Assembly (NCBI RefSeq): GCF_900103785.1
Contig: NZ_FNHE01000001.1
Location: forward strand, 124,001-188,000
Source: Geodermatophilus siccatus
GTDB taxonomy: Bacteria > Actinomycetota > Actinomycetes > Mycobacteriales > Geodermatophilaceae
Direction of reading: 5' to 3'
DNA length: 64,000 nucleotides
The position numbers and the translations under genes are program-made. Under the pieces are notes generated by a model. The model worked only from the letters and a program-made list of their open reading frames with translations. It did not search any database and was not told the origin of the DNA. Position 1 is the first letter of the stretch. Every line of letters starts with the position of its first letter. Below are positions 50,466 through 61,665 of the stretch, in pieces.

Positions 50466-52225
50466 CAGCCCGTCGGGGCGGCCGCGCTGCCGCCCCCCGC
50501 AGTCTGACCGGACGCCGGGTCGGCGCGCCACAGCACCCCCAGGCCGGACGGCGAGGTCGCCACCTGTGCGTAGTGGGCCGACAGCTCTGCGGTGACGGCG
50601 CGGGTGCCCGCGGCCCGCCGCACGTCGGGGTCCGCCCGGTCCAGGCCCAGCACGACGACCGCGTCGAGGTCACCGCGCACCGCGGGCAGGTCGACCACCG
50701 GCGGGATGCGCTCGAGCCCGCGCATCTGCGGGTCGGCGTCCAGCCGCTGCCGCAGGTACGGCGGCCCGTCGAAGCGCACCTGGAAGTAGTCGTGCACCGC
50801 CTCGTAGTGGCCGACGTCGACGCCGCCCGCGCGGACGGCCAGCCGGCTGGACTCGTGGCGCAGCGGGTCCGGGAAGCCGGTGCCGGGCGAGACGACCGAC
50901 CGGTCGTACTGCAGGACGGCGATCGTCGAGCCCGGCGGGATGTGCTCGGCCAGCGCCAGCAGCTCGGCCACCTCCTCGGCCGCGGCGGACTCCGCGGGCA
51001 GCCGGGTGATGGCGGCGGCCGAGGCGGCGGCGACCAGGAGCACGGCCGCGGCGGCGCCGGCGCGCGGGCCCGGGGCGCGGGTGGCCGCCCACAGCACCAG
51101 CAGCAGTGGGGGGAACCAGGCGAGCCGGGCGGCGAGGAAGCCGAAGTCGGTGCTCAGGCGGTCCGGCGTCAGCCAGTAGACCGCCGTGACGCCGACGAGC
51201 AGCAGCCCGAGGGCGACCCGCTCTGGCCCCAGCCCGGGATCGCCCGGCCGCGCCCGCCGCAGCGCCGCGGCGGCGAGGACGGCGAGCACGACGACGGTGA
51301 GCAGCGCCGGCAGCCGCTCCGCGCCCCAGCCGGTGACGAACGGCCGCAGGCCGGTGACGAGCTCCCCGAGCCGCCGTGACGACGCCGCGAGGTCGCCCTC
51401 GGCCGGCGGCCCCTCCCCCGTCGCCAGGTAGCCGGCGGTCAGCGCGGCCGACGGCAGGACGGCCACCAGCACCGGGACGGCGTGCCGGCCGACGGCGGCG
51501 GGGACCGGCTGCCCACCGCGGACCGCCCCGGTGGCGCGCACCCCCGCCAGCGCCAGCGCGCTGCCGGCCGCGAACACCCACGGCAGCAGGTGGGCGCTCC
51601 AGGTCAGCACCAGCAGCCCGGCCAGGCCCGCTGCCGCCGGGAACCGCCACCCGTCCCGGCGGCGCAGCACCAGGGCGAGGACCAGCAGCGCCCCGATCAC
51701 CCCGAGCACGAAGTTGTAGAAGCCGTAGGCCACCAGGTGGCTCCCGGCGAGGGGCAGCGCCGCCGCGGCCAGCCACCAGGCCCGCCGGTCGAGGGCGCGC
51801 ACCGCGCCGGCCAGCGCGCCGACCAGCCCGACCACCAGACCGGCGACCAGCAGCTTCTCCCCGCCGTCCGGCCCGGCCAGGGGCACCAGCCCGGCCAGCA
51901 GCAGTGTGGCCAGCATGTTGGGCACCGGCGTCAGGTCGGTGCGGTAGTGCTCGGCCAGCACCGCGCCGGTCGCGCCGTCGTCCCCGGAGTGCAGCAGCAC
52001 CCAGGCCCCGGCGACGTGCGCCGGGCCGTCCTGGCTGAGCACCGTGGGGAACAGCACCAGGGGCAGCAGCTGGACGACGACCCCGAGCGCCAGGGCCACC
52101 CCCGCCACGACCGCCGGCAGCGACGGGCGCCGACGCGGGCCATCCGGCGCCGCAGCGACGCCGGCCGGCCTCCTCCAGGGCACCACCCCGAGCTTGCGCG
52201 GGGTGGGGCGGAGGAGGTCCTTCAT
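50465..52225 (-). CDS. Polytopic membrane protein, possible GT-C glycosyltransferase
   Basis: Up to 586 residues with about 11-12 TM segments and a soluble C-terminal part; TVLSQDGPAHV and LLHSGDDG in the first loop are reminiscent of GT-C proteins without the classic motif. Start uncertain: ATG 52225 directly follows the ABC gene stop (TAGATG), but its first 13-15 codons are the sequence of palindromic element I; GTG 52186 or 52183 are alternatives. Confidence 0.65.
   Translation of the reverse strand: MKDLLRPTPRKLGVVPWRRPAGVAAAPDGPRRRPSLPAVVAGVALALGVVVQLLPLVLFPTVLSQDGPAHVAGAWVLLHSGDDGATGAVLAEHYRTDLTPVPNMLATLLLAGLVPLAGPDGGEKLLVAGLVVGLVGALAGAVRALDRRAWWLAAAALPLAGSHLVAYGFYNFVLGVIGALLVLALVLRRRDGWRFPAAAGLAGLLVLTWSAHLLPWVFAAGSALALAGVRATGAVRGGQPVPAAVGRHAVPVLVAVLPSAALTAGYLATGEGPPAEGDLAASSRRLGELVTGLRPFVTGWGAERLPALLTVVVLAVLAAAALRRARPGDPGLGPERVALGLLLVGVTAVYWLTPDRLSTDFGFLAARLAWFPPLLLVLWAATRAPGPRAGAAAAVLLVAAASAAAITRLPAESAAAEEVAELLALAEHIPPGSTIAVLQYDRSVVSPGTGFPDPLRHESSRLAVRAGGVDVGHYEAVHDYFQVRFDGPPYLRQRLDADPQMRGLERIPPVVDLPAVRGDLDAVVVLGLDRADPDVRRAAGTRAVTAELSAHYAQVATSPSGLGVLWRADPASGQTAGGGSAAAPTG
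52168..52222 (-). repeat. 3'-end palindromic element, copy I (ABC ATPase)
   Basis: Outer arms CCTCCTCC (52169-52176) / GGAGGAGG (52210-52217), inner CCACCCCG/CGGGGTGG, core GAGCTTGCG. It overlaps the possible 5' end of the next gene. Confidence 0.8.
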
Positions 52226-53017
52226 CTACGCCGCCCGGCGGGCGGTCCAGCGCCCGTCGGCGCGCTGCACCTGCAGCGCCAGGCCGAAGGTCTCCGACAG
52301 CGCCTCCTGGGTGACCACCTGCTCCAGCGGCCCGGCCGTGACGACCTCCCCGCCGCGCAGCAGCAGCGCGTGGGTGTAGCCCGGCGGGATCTCCTCGACG
52401 TGGTGGGTCACCAGCACCTGCGCCGGGGCGTACGCGTGGCGGGCGAGGTCGGTCAGCCGGCTGACCAGGTCCTCGCGGCCGCCGAGGTCCAGCCCTGCGC
52501 CCGGCTCGTCGAGCAGCAGCAGCTCCGGGTCGGGCATGAGGGCGCGGGCGATCTGCACCCGCTTGCGCTCGCCCTCGCTGAGCGTGCCGAACGGGCGGTG
52601 CGCCATCGGGGTCACGCCCCACTGCTGCATGAGCATCGCCGCGCGGGTGAGGTCGTGGACGTCGTAGCGCTCCCGCCAGCGGCCGACCACCGCGTACCCG
52701 GCGGAGAGGACGACGTCGCCGGTGCGCTCGCCGGGCTCGATCCGCTGGGCCAGCGCGGCGCTGGTCAGCCCGATCCGCGGCCGCAGCTCGAAGACGTCGA
52801 CCGCCCCGAGGGTCTCCCCGAGCAGCGTGACCTCGCCGCGGGTGGGGTGCATCTGCGCCGCGGCCAGCTGCAGCAGCGTCGTCTTGCCCGCGCCGTTGGG
52901 GCCGAGGACCACCCAGCGCTGGTCGGCCTCGACCGTCCAGTCGATGCCGCGCAGCAGGTGCGTCTCCCCGCGCACGACGTCCACACCCTGCATCTCGACG
53001 ACCGGATCGCTCGACAC
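52226..53017 (-). CDS. ABC transporter ATP-binding protein
   Basis: A 263-residue ATPase: Walker A GPNGAGKTT, signature LSEGERKRV (E for the usual second G/Q), Walker B LLLLDEPGAGLD and switch His in VTHHVEEIP. No permease is adjacent, suggesting a ModF-like or non-transport ABC protein. GTG 53017 is chosen over TTG 53029. Matches the position of mycobacterial Rv3041c (from memory). Confidence 0.88.
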   Translation of the reverse strand: MSSDPVVEMQGVDVVRGETHLLRGIDWTVEADQRWVVLGPNGAGKTTLLQLAAAQMHPTRGEVTLLGETLGAVDVFELRPRIGLTSAALAQRIEPGERTGDVVLSAGYAVVGRWRERYDVHDLTRAAMLMQQWGVTPMAHRPFGTLSEGERKRVQIARALMPDPELLLLDEPGAGLDLGGREDLVSRLTDLARHAYAPAQVLVTHHVEEIPPGYTHALLLRGGEVVTAGPLEQVVTQEALSETFGLALQVQRADGRWTARRAA

Positions 53018-53081
53018 GACCCCATCCAACCAACCCGCACCCGGTCCCGCGCCGCTGCGACCCGGAGCCGGCCGGGGCTGA

Positions 53082-53087
53082 CAGGAT
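53082..53087 (+). promoter_or_regulatory. -10 box for leaderless glgX transcript
   Basis: CAGGAT ends 7 nt before GTG 53095. Confidence 0.4.
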
Positions 53088-53094
53088 CGCCGGC

Positions 53095-55227
<2,133 letters not shown>

Positions 55228-55419
55228 CCCCGCGGTCCCACCGGCCCCGTTGCCGGGGCTGCCCGCGCCGCGCGGGTGCGGCAGCGCCGGCAGAGCACGG
55301 GGAACGCCGGCACCGGCCCGCCCGACTCCCGCGCGGTTCCTGCCGCTCCCACGCCGGTGCACCGGCGCGAGGGCAGGCGGAACAGCGCGGGGGCGGAGCC
55401 CCCCGGTCCCCAGAACGCC
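55228..55419. other. Intergenic region with imperfect inverted repeat
   Basis: The space after glgX has no convincing gene. About 55367-55415 contains CCCGCGC-GTTCC...GGAAC-GCGCGGG-type complementarity to 55325-55350, a long imperfect hairpin of uncertain role. Confidence 0.3.
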
Positions 55420-55451
55420 GGGAGCCCCGGTCCGCGCGGACCGGGGCTCCC
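55420..55451. terminator. Terminator hairpin between glgX and FHA gene
   Basis: Perfect 14-bp stem (55420-55433 with 55438-55451), 4-nt loop, in the convergent gap. Confidence 0.75.
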
Positions 55452-55455
55452 GTAC

Positions 55456-55511
55456 CGGCCCCCTGCAGGGTCCCGCCGCGAGCGTGCGAGTGGCGGGGCC
55501 AGGGGGCCTTC
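55456..55511 (-). repeat. 3'-end palindromic element, copy J (FHA gene)
   Basis: Nine-bp outer stem GGCCCCCTG (55457-55465) / CAGGGGGCC (55500-55508), inner CCCGCC/GGCGGG, loop core GAGCGTGCGA, 2-5 nt from the stop at 55514. Confidence 0.85.
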
Positions 55512-55513
55512 GT

Positions 55514-56494
55514 CTAGTCGGGCTGCTGCTCGAAGGTGATGACCGTCCAGCCCAGCAGCAACCGGTCGCCGTCGGAGAGCGGGTGGGCGACGCCCGGCTC
55601 GAGCTGGGTCCACTCGGTGGCCTCGGGACCGGCGACGTGGGTGCCGTTGAGCGAGCCCAGGTCGACCAGCGACACCTCGCGGCCGTTGCGCTGGATCGCG
55701 GCGTGCGCCGAGGAGAGCACGTTCTGGGTGTCGGCGATCGGCACCGGCCGCGCCGAGCCCGCCGTGACCAGCTCGTGGTTGTCCGGACGCCGGCCGAGCA
55801 CCAGGTCCTCGTCGACCGTCACGACCAGGCCGTCGTCGAAGCGCAGCACCGGGGGAGGTGCGGTGTCGGGCTTCCAGAACGCGGTCGCCTCCCCCTCGTC
55901 CTCCTGCGGCCGCGAGGGGGCGGCCGTCGCGCCGTAGCCCGAGGAGCCCGCGCTGCCGAAGCCGGCGTCCGAGCTCGCGGTGAACGACGACGCCGCGGTC
56001 TGCGGGCCGGCGGCCGACGACGGGTGCGCCACCGCGGCGAGCTGCAGCATCGCGCCCGAGCCGGGGACCGTGCCCTCGACCAGGTCGTAGGCGACGCCCG
56101 GCGGCATGGAGGGCACCGGCTGGCCGGGACCGACGTAGAGGGTCTGGCCGAGCTGGAAGCCGCTGGCGAGGGTGCAGCCGTCGACCGACGAGCCCGACAC
56201 CGGGACGCCGTCCACGGCCGGCTGGCCCTTGCCGGACCACAGCGCGACGCCGGTGCCCGAGTCGCCCGCGGTGTCGACGAGGACCAGCGCGAAGGAGGCC
56301 GAGCTGCCGCCGAGCGCGGAGACCTGCCCGGCGATCGCCCCGAGGACACGCTCCGCGCCGGGACCGGACACCCCCAGGCAGGCGTGCAGCGCGGCGACCA
56401 GAGCCGGCGAGCCGGGGGCGTCCACCCACAGCAGGCCGCCTCCGCGTCGGGCGACGACGGAGTCGCCTGGCAGGACTTCACAGCGGTCGGGCAT
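55514..56494 (-). CDS. FHA-domain protein
   Basis: A 326-residue protein: N-terminal domain (1-140) of unknown role, a Ser/Ala linker, and a C-terminal forkhead-associated domain (about 225-320) with LVLGRRPDNHE, SSAHAAI and SLNGTHV. FHA domains bind phosphothreonine, so it may read out Ser/Thr kinase signalling. It lies within the glucan gene region. Leaderless ATG. Confidence 0.85.
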   Translation of the reverse strand: MPDRCEVLPGDSVVARRGGGLLWVDAPGSPALVAALHACLGVSGPGAERVLGAIAGQVSALGGSSASFALVLVDTAGDSGTGVALWSGKGQPAVDGVPVSGSSVDGCTLASGFQLGQTLYVGPGQPVPSMPPGVAYDLVEGTVPGSGAMLQLAAVAHPSSAAGPQTAASSFTASSDAGFGSAGSSGYGATAAPSRPQEDEGEATAFWKPDTAPPPVLRFDDGLVVTVDEDLVLGRRPDNHELVTAGSARPVPIADTQNVLSSAHAAIQRNGREVSLVDLGSLNGTHVAGPEATEWTQLEPGVAHPLSDGDRLLLGWTVITFEQQPD

Positions 56495-56501
56495 GGCGTC
56501 C

Positions 56502-56507
56502 AGCCTA
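56502..56507 (-). promoter_or_regulatory. -10 box for leaderless FHA transcript
   Basis: TAGGCT on the minus strand ends 7 nt before ATG 56494. Confidence 0.5.
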
Positions 56508-56629
56508 GAGGCGACTCACCCGCCTGGGTGACCGGTCCTTCCCGCCACGCCGATCACCCGACGGGCCGGCGGGACCCCTGGGACCGACGTGGCAGGTGTG
56601 CTGCCCGTGGCTCCGCCCGCACCTGGTGA

Positions 56630-56805
56630 CGTGCTGGAACGGCCACCCTCCGAGGGCCCGTGCCGAGCCTGCGAGGCGTGGGGGAAGGAGCAAGGACCTC
56701 CCTGCCCCCGAGAAGGACCTCCCTGCCCCCCGCCGCTCCGGGCTCGCGGCGGGACCCTGCACGGGGGCCGTTCGAGGCCCGCAGCGGGACCCTGCGGGAG
56801 GCCGG
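56630..56805. repeat. Nested cluster of palindromic elements (copies K1-K3) after glgP
   Basis: K1 (about 56633-56700, glgP-sense, extended subtype, core GAGCCTGCGA) is followed by K2 (56713-56769, in the opposite orientation, AAGGACC first) and by a short hairpin CCCGCAG/CTGCGGG (56778-56798) at the glgP stop. It fills the 311-bp gap between glgP and the FHA gene. Confidence 0.7.
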
Positions 56806-59355
56806 TCAGGCGCTTGCGACGACCCCCAGTTCGGCCGGGTCGGCCAGGTGCTCGGAGTGCGGCAGCACGCGCACCGTGTACCCGAAGGCACCGGTGCGCT
56901 CCAGCGGGACCGTGGCGGTGAACCAGTGCCGCGACCCCTCGGTGTGCTCGTGCGCCATGGGCAGCGTGGTCACCTCGTGCAGGCCGTCGGCGTCGTCCAC
57001 CCGCCCGTAGGCCGCCTGCACCTGGACGTCGGTCGGCATGAGCCCCGGCAGCTCCACCTCCGCCCGCAGCGCCAGCGTCGAGCCGATCTCCGGGGTGTCG
57101 CCGGCGCCGGTGGCCTCGACGTGCGCGACCCGCACGGTGCTCCAGCGGTCGAGCAGCCGGGCGCGCCAGACGGCCTCGGTGCGGGCCGCCCCGTAGCCGG
57201 ACTCGGCCATCGCCCGGGCGGAGCCGGCCGCCGGCACGTAGAGCTGCTGCACGTAGTCGCGCACCATCCGGGTCGCCAGCACCTTGGGGCCGGTCTCGCG
57301 CAGCGTGTGCCGCACCATCTCGACCCAGCGGCTGGGGACGCCGTCCCGGTCGGTCTCGTAGAAGCGCGGGATCACCTGGTTGCCGAGCAGCTCGTAGATG
57401 GCCCGCGCCTCGATGTCGTCGCGGCGCTCGGGGTCGGCGACGCCGTCGGCGGTGGGGATGGCCCAGCCGTTCTGGCCGTCGAACCACTCGTCCCACCAGC
57501 CGTCGCGGATGGAGAGGTTCAGCCCGCCGTTGAGCGCGGCCTTCATGCCCGAGGTGCCGCACGCCTCCAGCGGGCGCAGCGGGTTGTTCAGCCAGACGTC
57601 GCAGCCCCAGTAGAGGTAGCGGGCCATGCCGATGTCGTAGCCGGGCAGGAAGGCGATGCGGTGCCGGATCGCGGGGTCGTCGGCGAACTTCACCATCTGC
57701 TGGATCAGCTGCTTGCCGCCGTCGTCGGCCGGGTGGCTCTTGCCGGCGATGACCAGCTGCACCGGACGCTCGGGGTCGAGCAGCAGCGCCCGCAGCCGCT
57801 CGGGGTCGCGCAGCATGAGGGTCAGCCGCTTGTAGGAGGGCACCCGGCGGGCGAAGCCGATCGTGAGGACGTCGGGGTCGAACGCGCTGTCGGTCCACCC
57901 CACCTCGGACTCCGCGGCGCCGCGGGACAGCGCCGTGTCCCGCAGCCGGCGGCGCACCTCCTCGACCAGCCGGCCGCGCAGCATCCGGCGGGTGCTCCAC
58001 AGCTCGCCGGAGGGGATGCGGTCCACGCCGTCGAAGTGCACCGGGCCCTCGACGTCGACCGGGTCGCCCTGGCTGCTGACCTGGGTGCCCATCTCGACCA
58101 GCTCGCGCGCGGTCCAGGTGGGCGCGTGCACGCCGTTGGTGATCGAGCTGATCGGCACGTCGCCCTCGTCGAAGCCCGGCCACAGGCCGCGGAACATCGA
58201 CCGGCTGACGTGCCCGTGCAGCTGGCTGACGCCGTTGGCGCGCTGGCCCAGCCGCAGGCCCATGTGCGCCATGTTGAACTTGGCCGGGTCCTCCTCGGCG
58301 CCCAGCGGGATGAGGTGGTCCAGCGGGACGCCGAAGCCGGCGAAGTAGCGCTCGATCAGCGCCCGCGGGAAGCGGTCGATGCCCGCCGGGACCGGCGTGT
58401 GCGTGGTGAACACGGTGCCGGCGCGCACTGCCTGCAGCGCCTCGGAGAAGGACAGCCCGTGCGACTCGGTGAGCTCGCGGATCCGCTCGATCCCGAGGAA
58501 GCCCGCGTGCCCCTCGTTGGCGTGGTAGACCTCCGGCGCCGGCGTCCCGGTGAGCTGGCAGTAGGCGCGCAGCGCCCGCACGCCGCCGATGCCGAGCAGC
58601 ATCTCCTGGCGCAGCCGGTGGTCCTCGTCGCCGCCGTAGAGGCGGTCGGTGACCCCGCGCTCGGCCGGCGTGTTCTCCTCGATGTCGCTGTCGAGCAGCA
58701 GCAGCGCCACCCGGCCGACCTGGGCCCGCCACACGTGCGCGAACAGCGTGCGCCCCTCAGGCAGCGGGACGTTGATGACGACGGCGGTGCCGTCGGGCTG
58801 GCGCAGCAGCTTCAGCGGCAGGCCGTGCGGGTCCAGCGACGGGTAGTGCTCCAGCTGCCAGCCGTCGGCCGACAGGCCCTGCTCGAAGTAGCCGGCCCGG
58901 TACAGCAGCCCCACGCCGACCAGCGGGACGCCGAGGTCGGAGGCGGCCTTGAGGTGGTCGCCGGCGAGGATGCCCAGACCGCCGGAGTACTGCGGCAGCA
59001 CCTCGGTGATGCCGAACTCCGCGGAGAAGTAGGCGACCGTCGCCGGCGCCCCCTCCCCGAGCGACTGGTACCAGTGCGGCGCCGACAGGTACTCCTGCAG
59101 GTCATCGACGACGTCCTGCAGCCGGCGCACGAACCGCCGGTCCCGCGCCAGGGTGGCCAGCCGCTCGGCCGAGACCTCGCCCAGCACCTTCACCGGGTCG
59201 CCGTTGCAGGTCCGCCACAGCTCGGGGTCCAGCGCCTCGAAGAGGTCACGGGTCTCGGCGTGCCAGGACCACCGGAGGTTGGTGACCAGCTGGGACAGCG
59301 GCAGCAGCTCCTCGGGGAGCGATGCCCGGACGGTGAACCGGCGGAGTGCGCGCAC
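56806..59355 (-). CDS. glgP: Alpha-glucan (glycogen) phosphorylase
   Basis: PLP enzyme releasing glucose-1-phosphate from alpha-1,4-glucan. 849 residues of the actinobacterial/thermophile type, with PLP lysine K605 in GTSGMKAALNGG and FGITEVLPQYSGGLG near 113-127. Leaderless GTG. Divergent from glgE. Confidence 0.94.
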   Translation of the reverse strand: MRALRRFTVRASLPEELLPLSQLVTNLRWSWHAETRDLFEALDPELWRTCNGDPVKVLGEVSAERLATLARDRRFVRRLQDVVDDLQEYLSAPHWYQSLGEGAPATVAYFSAEFGITEVLPQYSGGLGILAGDHLKAASDLGVPLVGVGLLYRAGYFEQGLSADGWQLEHYPSLDPHGLPLKLLRQPDGTAVVINVPLPEGRTLFAHVWRAQVGRVALLLLDSDIEENTPAERGVTDRLYGGDEDHRLRQEMLLGIGGVRALRAYCQLTGTPAPEVYHANEGHAGFLGIERIRELTESHGLSFSEALQAVRAGTVFTTHTPVPAGIDRFPRALIERYFAGFGVPLDHLIPLGAEEDPAKFNMAHMGLRLGQRANGVSQLHGHVSRSMFRGLWPGFDEGDVPISSITNGVHAPTWTARELVEMGTQVSSQGDPVDVEGPVHFDGVDRIPSGELWSTRRMLRGRLVEEVRRRLRDTALSRGAAESEVGWTDSAFDPDVLTIGFARRVPSYKRLTLMLRDPERLRALLLDPERPVQLVIAGKSHPADDGGKQLIQQMVKFADDPAIRHRIAFLPGYDIGMARYLYWGCDVWLNNPLRPLEACGTSGMKAALNGGLNLSIRDGWWDEWFDGQNGWAIPTADGVADPERRDDIEARAIYELLGNQVIPRFYETDRDGVPSRWVEMVRHTLRETGPKVLATRMVRDYVQQLYVPAAGSARAMAESGYGAARTEAVWRARLLDRWSTVRVAHVEATGAGDTPEIGSTLALRAEVELPGLMPTDVQVQAAYGRVDDADGLHEVTTLPMAHEHTEGSRHWFTATVPLERTGAFGYTVRVLPHSEHLADPAELGVVASA

Positions 59356-59361
59356 GGGCCG

Positions 59362-59367
59362 AGACTA
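59362..59367 (-). promoter_or_regulatory. -10 box for leaderless glgP transcript
   Basis: TAGTCT on the minus strand ends 6 nt before GTG 59355. Confidence 0.5.
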
Positions 59368-59521
59368 GCGACGCCCCCCACGGCCGTCGGAGCGGTGCAC
59401 CGCCCGACGCGCGAGGATGAGCCATGGCCAGCCGACGTCCCGGTCACCCCTCCGTCCCACCCGTCCCGCACCACGAGCGCCAGGCCACTGCCGCCGATGT
59501 GCTCACCCGACGCGCCCTCGA

Positions 59522-59527
59522 TAGCGT
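59522..59527 (+). promoter_or_regulatory. -10 box for leaderless glgE transcript
   Basis: TAGCGT ends 7 nt before ATG 59535; supports this start over ATG 59424. Confidence 0.5.
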
Positions 59528-59534
59528 GGCGGGG

Positions 59535-61562
59535 ATGACTGGCCGCGCAGACCTCCGCCTCGGCATCACCGATGTCGCCCCCGTCGTGTCCTGCGGCGCG
59601 TTCTCCGCGCGCGCCGTGGTCGGTGAGCACCTGCCGATCACCGCCACCGTCTTCCGCGAGGGCCACGACGCCGTCGCGGCCGACGTCGTCGTGACGGGCC
59701 CGGACGGCTCGCGTCAGCCGTTCAACCGGATGGAGCGCTTCGGCGACCAGCCCGACCGCTGGCTGACCACCGTCGTCCCCGACCGCGAGGGCCGGTGGAC
59801 CTACCGGGTGGAGGCCTGGAGCGACCCGCTGTCGACCTGGCACCACGCCGTCGAGGTGAAGATGGCGGCCGGTCAGGGCCCCGAGGAGCTCGCCAACGAC
59901 CTGGAGGAGGGCGCCCGGCTGCTCGACCGGGTGGCCGCCGAGGCCGGCGACGACTGGCGGGACCGGGTGACCGAGGCCGCCGCGGCCCTGCGCGACACCT
60001 CCCGCGAGCTGCCGGCCCGGGTGGCCCCGGCGCTGGCCGAGGCGCTGCAGCGCTACCTGCACGACCACCCGGTGCGCGAGCTGGTCACGCCCGGCCCGGA
60101 GTGCGAGGTGTGGGTCGACCGCCCGCGGGCGCTGTTCGGCTCCTGGTACGAGTTCTTCCCCCGCTCCACCGGCCCGGTGGTCGACGGCCGGGCGACCCAC
60201 GGCACCTTCGCCACCTCCGCCGAGCGGCTGCCCGCGATCGCCGGCATGGGCTTCGACGTCGTCTACCTGCCGCCGATCCACCCGATCGGCACGGTCAACC
60301 GCAAGGGCCCGAACTCCCCGCAGTACCCCGGCGGCAACCCGCACGAGATCGGGCCCGACGACCCGGGGTCGCCGTGGGCCATCGGCAGCGCCGAGGGCGG
60401 GCACGACGCCGTCCACCCGCAGCTGGGCACGATGGAGGACTTCCGCGCCTTCGTCGAGCGCACCCGGGAGCTGGGCATGGAGGTGGCGCTGGACTTCGCG
60501 CTGCAGGCCGCGCCCGACCACCCCTGGGTGAAGGAGCACCCGGAGTGGTTCACCACCAAGCCCGACGGGACCATCGCCTACGCGGAGAACCCGCCGAAGA
60601 AGTACCAGGACATCTACCCGATCAACTTCGACAACGACCCCGAGGGCATCTACGCCGAGTGCCTGCGGGTCATCCGGGTGTGGATCGACGCCGGGGTGCG
60701 CATCTTCCGCGTCGACAACCCGCACACCAAGCCGCTGAACTTCTGGCACTGGCTGATCTGGACGGTCAAGGAGACCGACCCCGACGTGCTCTTCCTCGCC
60801 GAGGCGTTCACGCGGCCGGCGATGATGCACCAGCTGGCCCGCATCGGGTACACGCAGTCCTACACGTACTTCACGTGGCGCACCGAGCGCGGCGAGCTCG
60901 AGGAGTACGGCCGCGAGCTGGCCGCCAACTGCCACTACATGCGGCCGAACTTCTTCGTGAACACCCCGGACATCCTGCACGCGTCGCTGCAGCTCGGCGG
61001 CCCGCCGATGTTCAAGATCCGCGCCGCCCTGGCCGCGATGATGAGCCCGACGTGGGGTGTCTACTCGGGCTACGAGCTCTTCGAGCACGTCGCGGTGCGC
61101 CCCGGCAGCGAGGAGTACCTCGACAGCGAGAAGTACCAGCTGCGGCCGCGTGACTGGGCCGCCGCCGAGTCCTCCGAGCGCAGCCTCGTGCCCTACCTGC
61201 GCCGGCTCAACGAGGTCCGCCGCGCCCACCCGGCCCTGCAGCAGCTGCGCACGCTGCGGTTCCACCACGTGGACAACCCGAACCTCATCTGCTTCTCCAA
61301 GACCGACCCCGGCTCGCAGGACGCCGTCCTGGTCGTGGTGAACCTCTCCAGCCACCACACCCAGATCGGGACGACGGCCCTCGACCTGCCGGCGCTCGGC
61401 CTGGACTGGTACGAGCGGTTCACCGTGACCGACGAGCTGACCGGCAACAGCTGGGACTGGGGCCAGTTCAACTACGTCGAGCTGGACCCCTACCGGGAGC
61501 CGGCGCACGTCTTCTCGATCACCTACCCCCGGCAGGTCCAGGTACCGCCGCCGGTGGCGTGA
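59535..61562 (+). CDS. glgE: Maltosyltransferase GlgE
   Basis: GH13_3 enzyme that transfers maltose from alpha-maltose-1-phosphate to alpha-1,4-glucan. 675 residues. The nucleophile D394 ([11 protein letters not shown]) and acid E423 (FLAEAFTRP) have the same numbers I recall for Streptomyces coelicolor GlgE. N-terminal [19 protein letters not shown] matches the family. Next to treS and mak, completing most of the pathway. Confidence 0.96.
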   Translation: MTGRADLRLGITDVAPVVSCGAFSARAVVGEHLPITATVFREGHDAVAADVVVTGPDGSRQPFNRMERFGDQPDRWLTTVVPDREGRWTYRVEAWSDPLSTWHHAVEVKMAAGQGPEELANDLEEGARLLDRVAAEAGDDWRDRVTEAAAALRDTSRELPARVAPALAEALQRYLHDHPVRELVTPGPECEVWVDRPRALFGSWYEFFPRSTGPVVDGRATHGTFATSAERLPAIAGMGFDVVYLPPIHPIGTVNRKGPNSPQYPGGNPHEIGPDDPGSPWAIGSAEGGHDAVHPQLGTMEDFRAFVERTRELGMEVALDFALQAAPDHPWVKEHPEWFTTKPDGTIAYAENPPKKYQDIYPINFDNDPEGIYAECLRVIRVWIDAGVRIFRVDNPHTKPLNFWHWLIWTVKETDPDVLFLAEAFTRPAMMHQLARIGYTQSYTYFTWRTERGELEEYGRELAANCHYMRPNFFVNTPDILHASLQLGGPPMFKIRAALAAMMSPTWGVYSGYELFEHVAVRPGSEEYLDSEKYQLRPRDWAAAESSERSLVPYLRRLNEVRRAHPALQQLRTLRFHHVDNPNLICFSKTDPGSQDAVLVVVNLSSHHTQIGTTALDLPALGLDWYERFTVTDELTGNSWDWGQFNYVELDPYREPAHVFSITYPRQVQVPPPVA

Positions 61563-61625
61563 GAAGGGACCCGCCCGTCCCCCACCACTCGCAGGCTCGC
61601 GGCGGGCCCCTGCAGGCGAGCCACG
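61563..61625 (+). repeat. 3'-end palindromic element, copy L (glgE)
   Basis: Plus-strand host gene; element oriented accordingly: AAGGGACC after the stop, loop ACTCGCAGGCTCGC, inner stem CCACC/GGCGG; outer stem partly degenerate. Lies between glgE and treS. Confidence 0.75.
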
Positions 61626-61665
61626 ACCTCTCATCCGCAGCACTACCCGAGGGGCACTACCTCTG

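Noticed and set aside
59424..59534. Upstream ATG for glgE
   Set aside because: The 37 extra residues do not match the GlgE N-terminus, and a -10 box lies just before ATG 59535.
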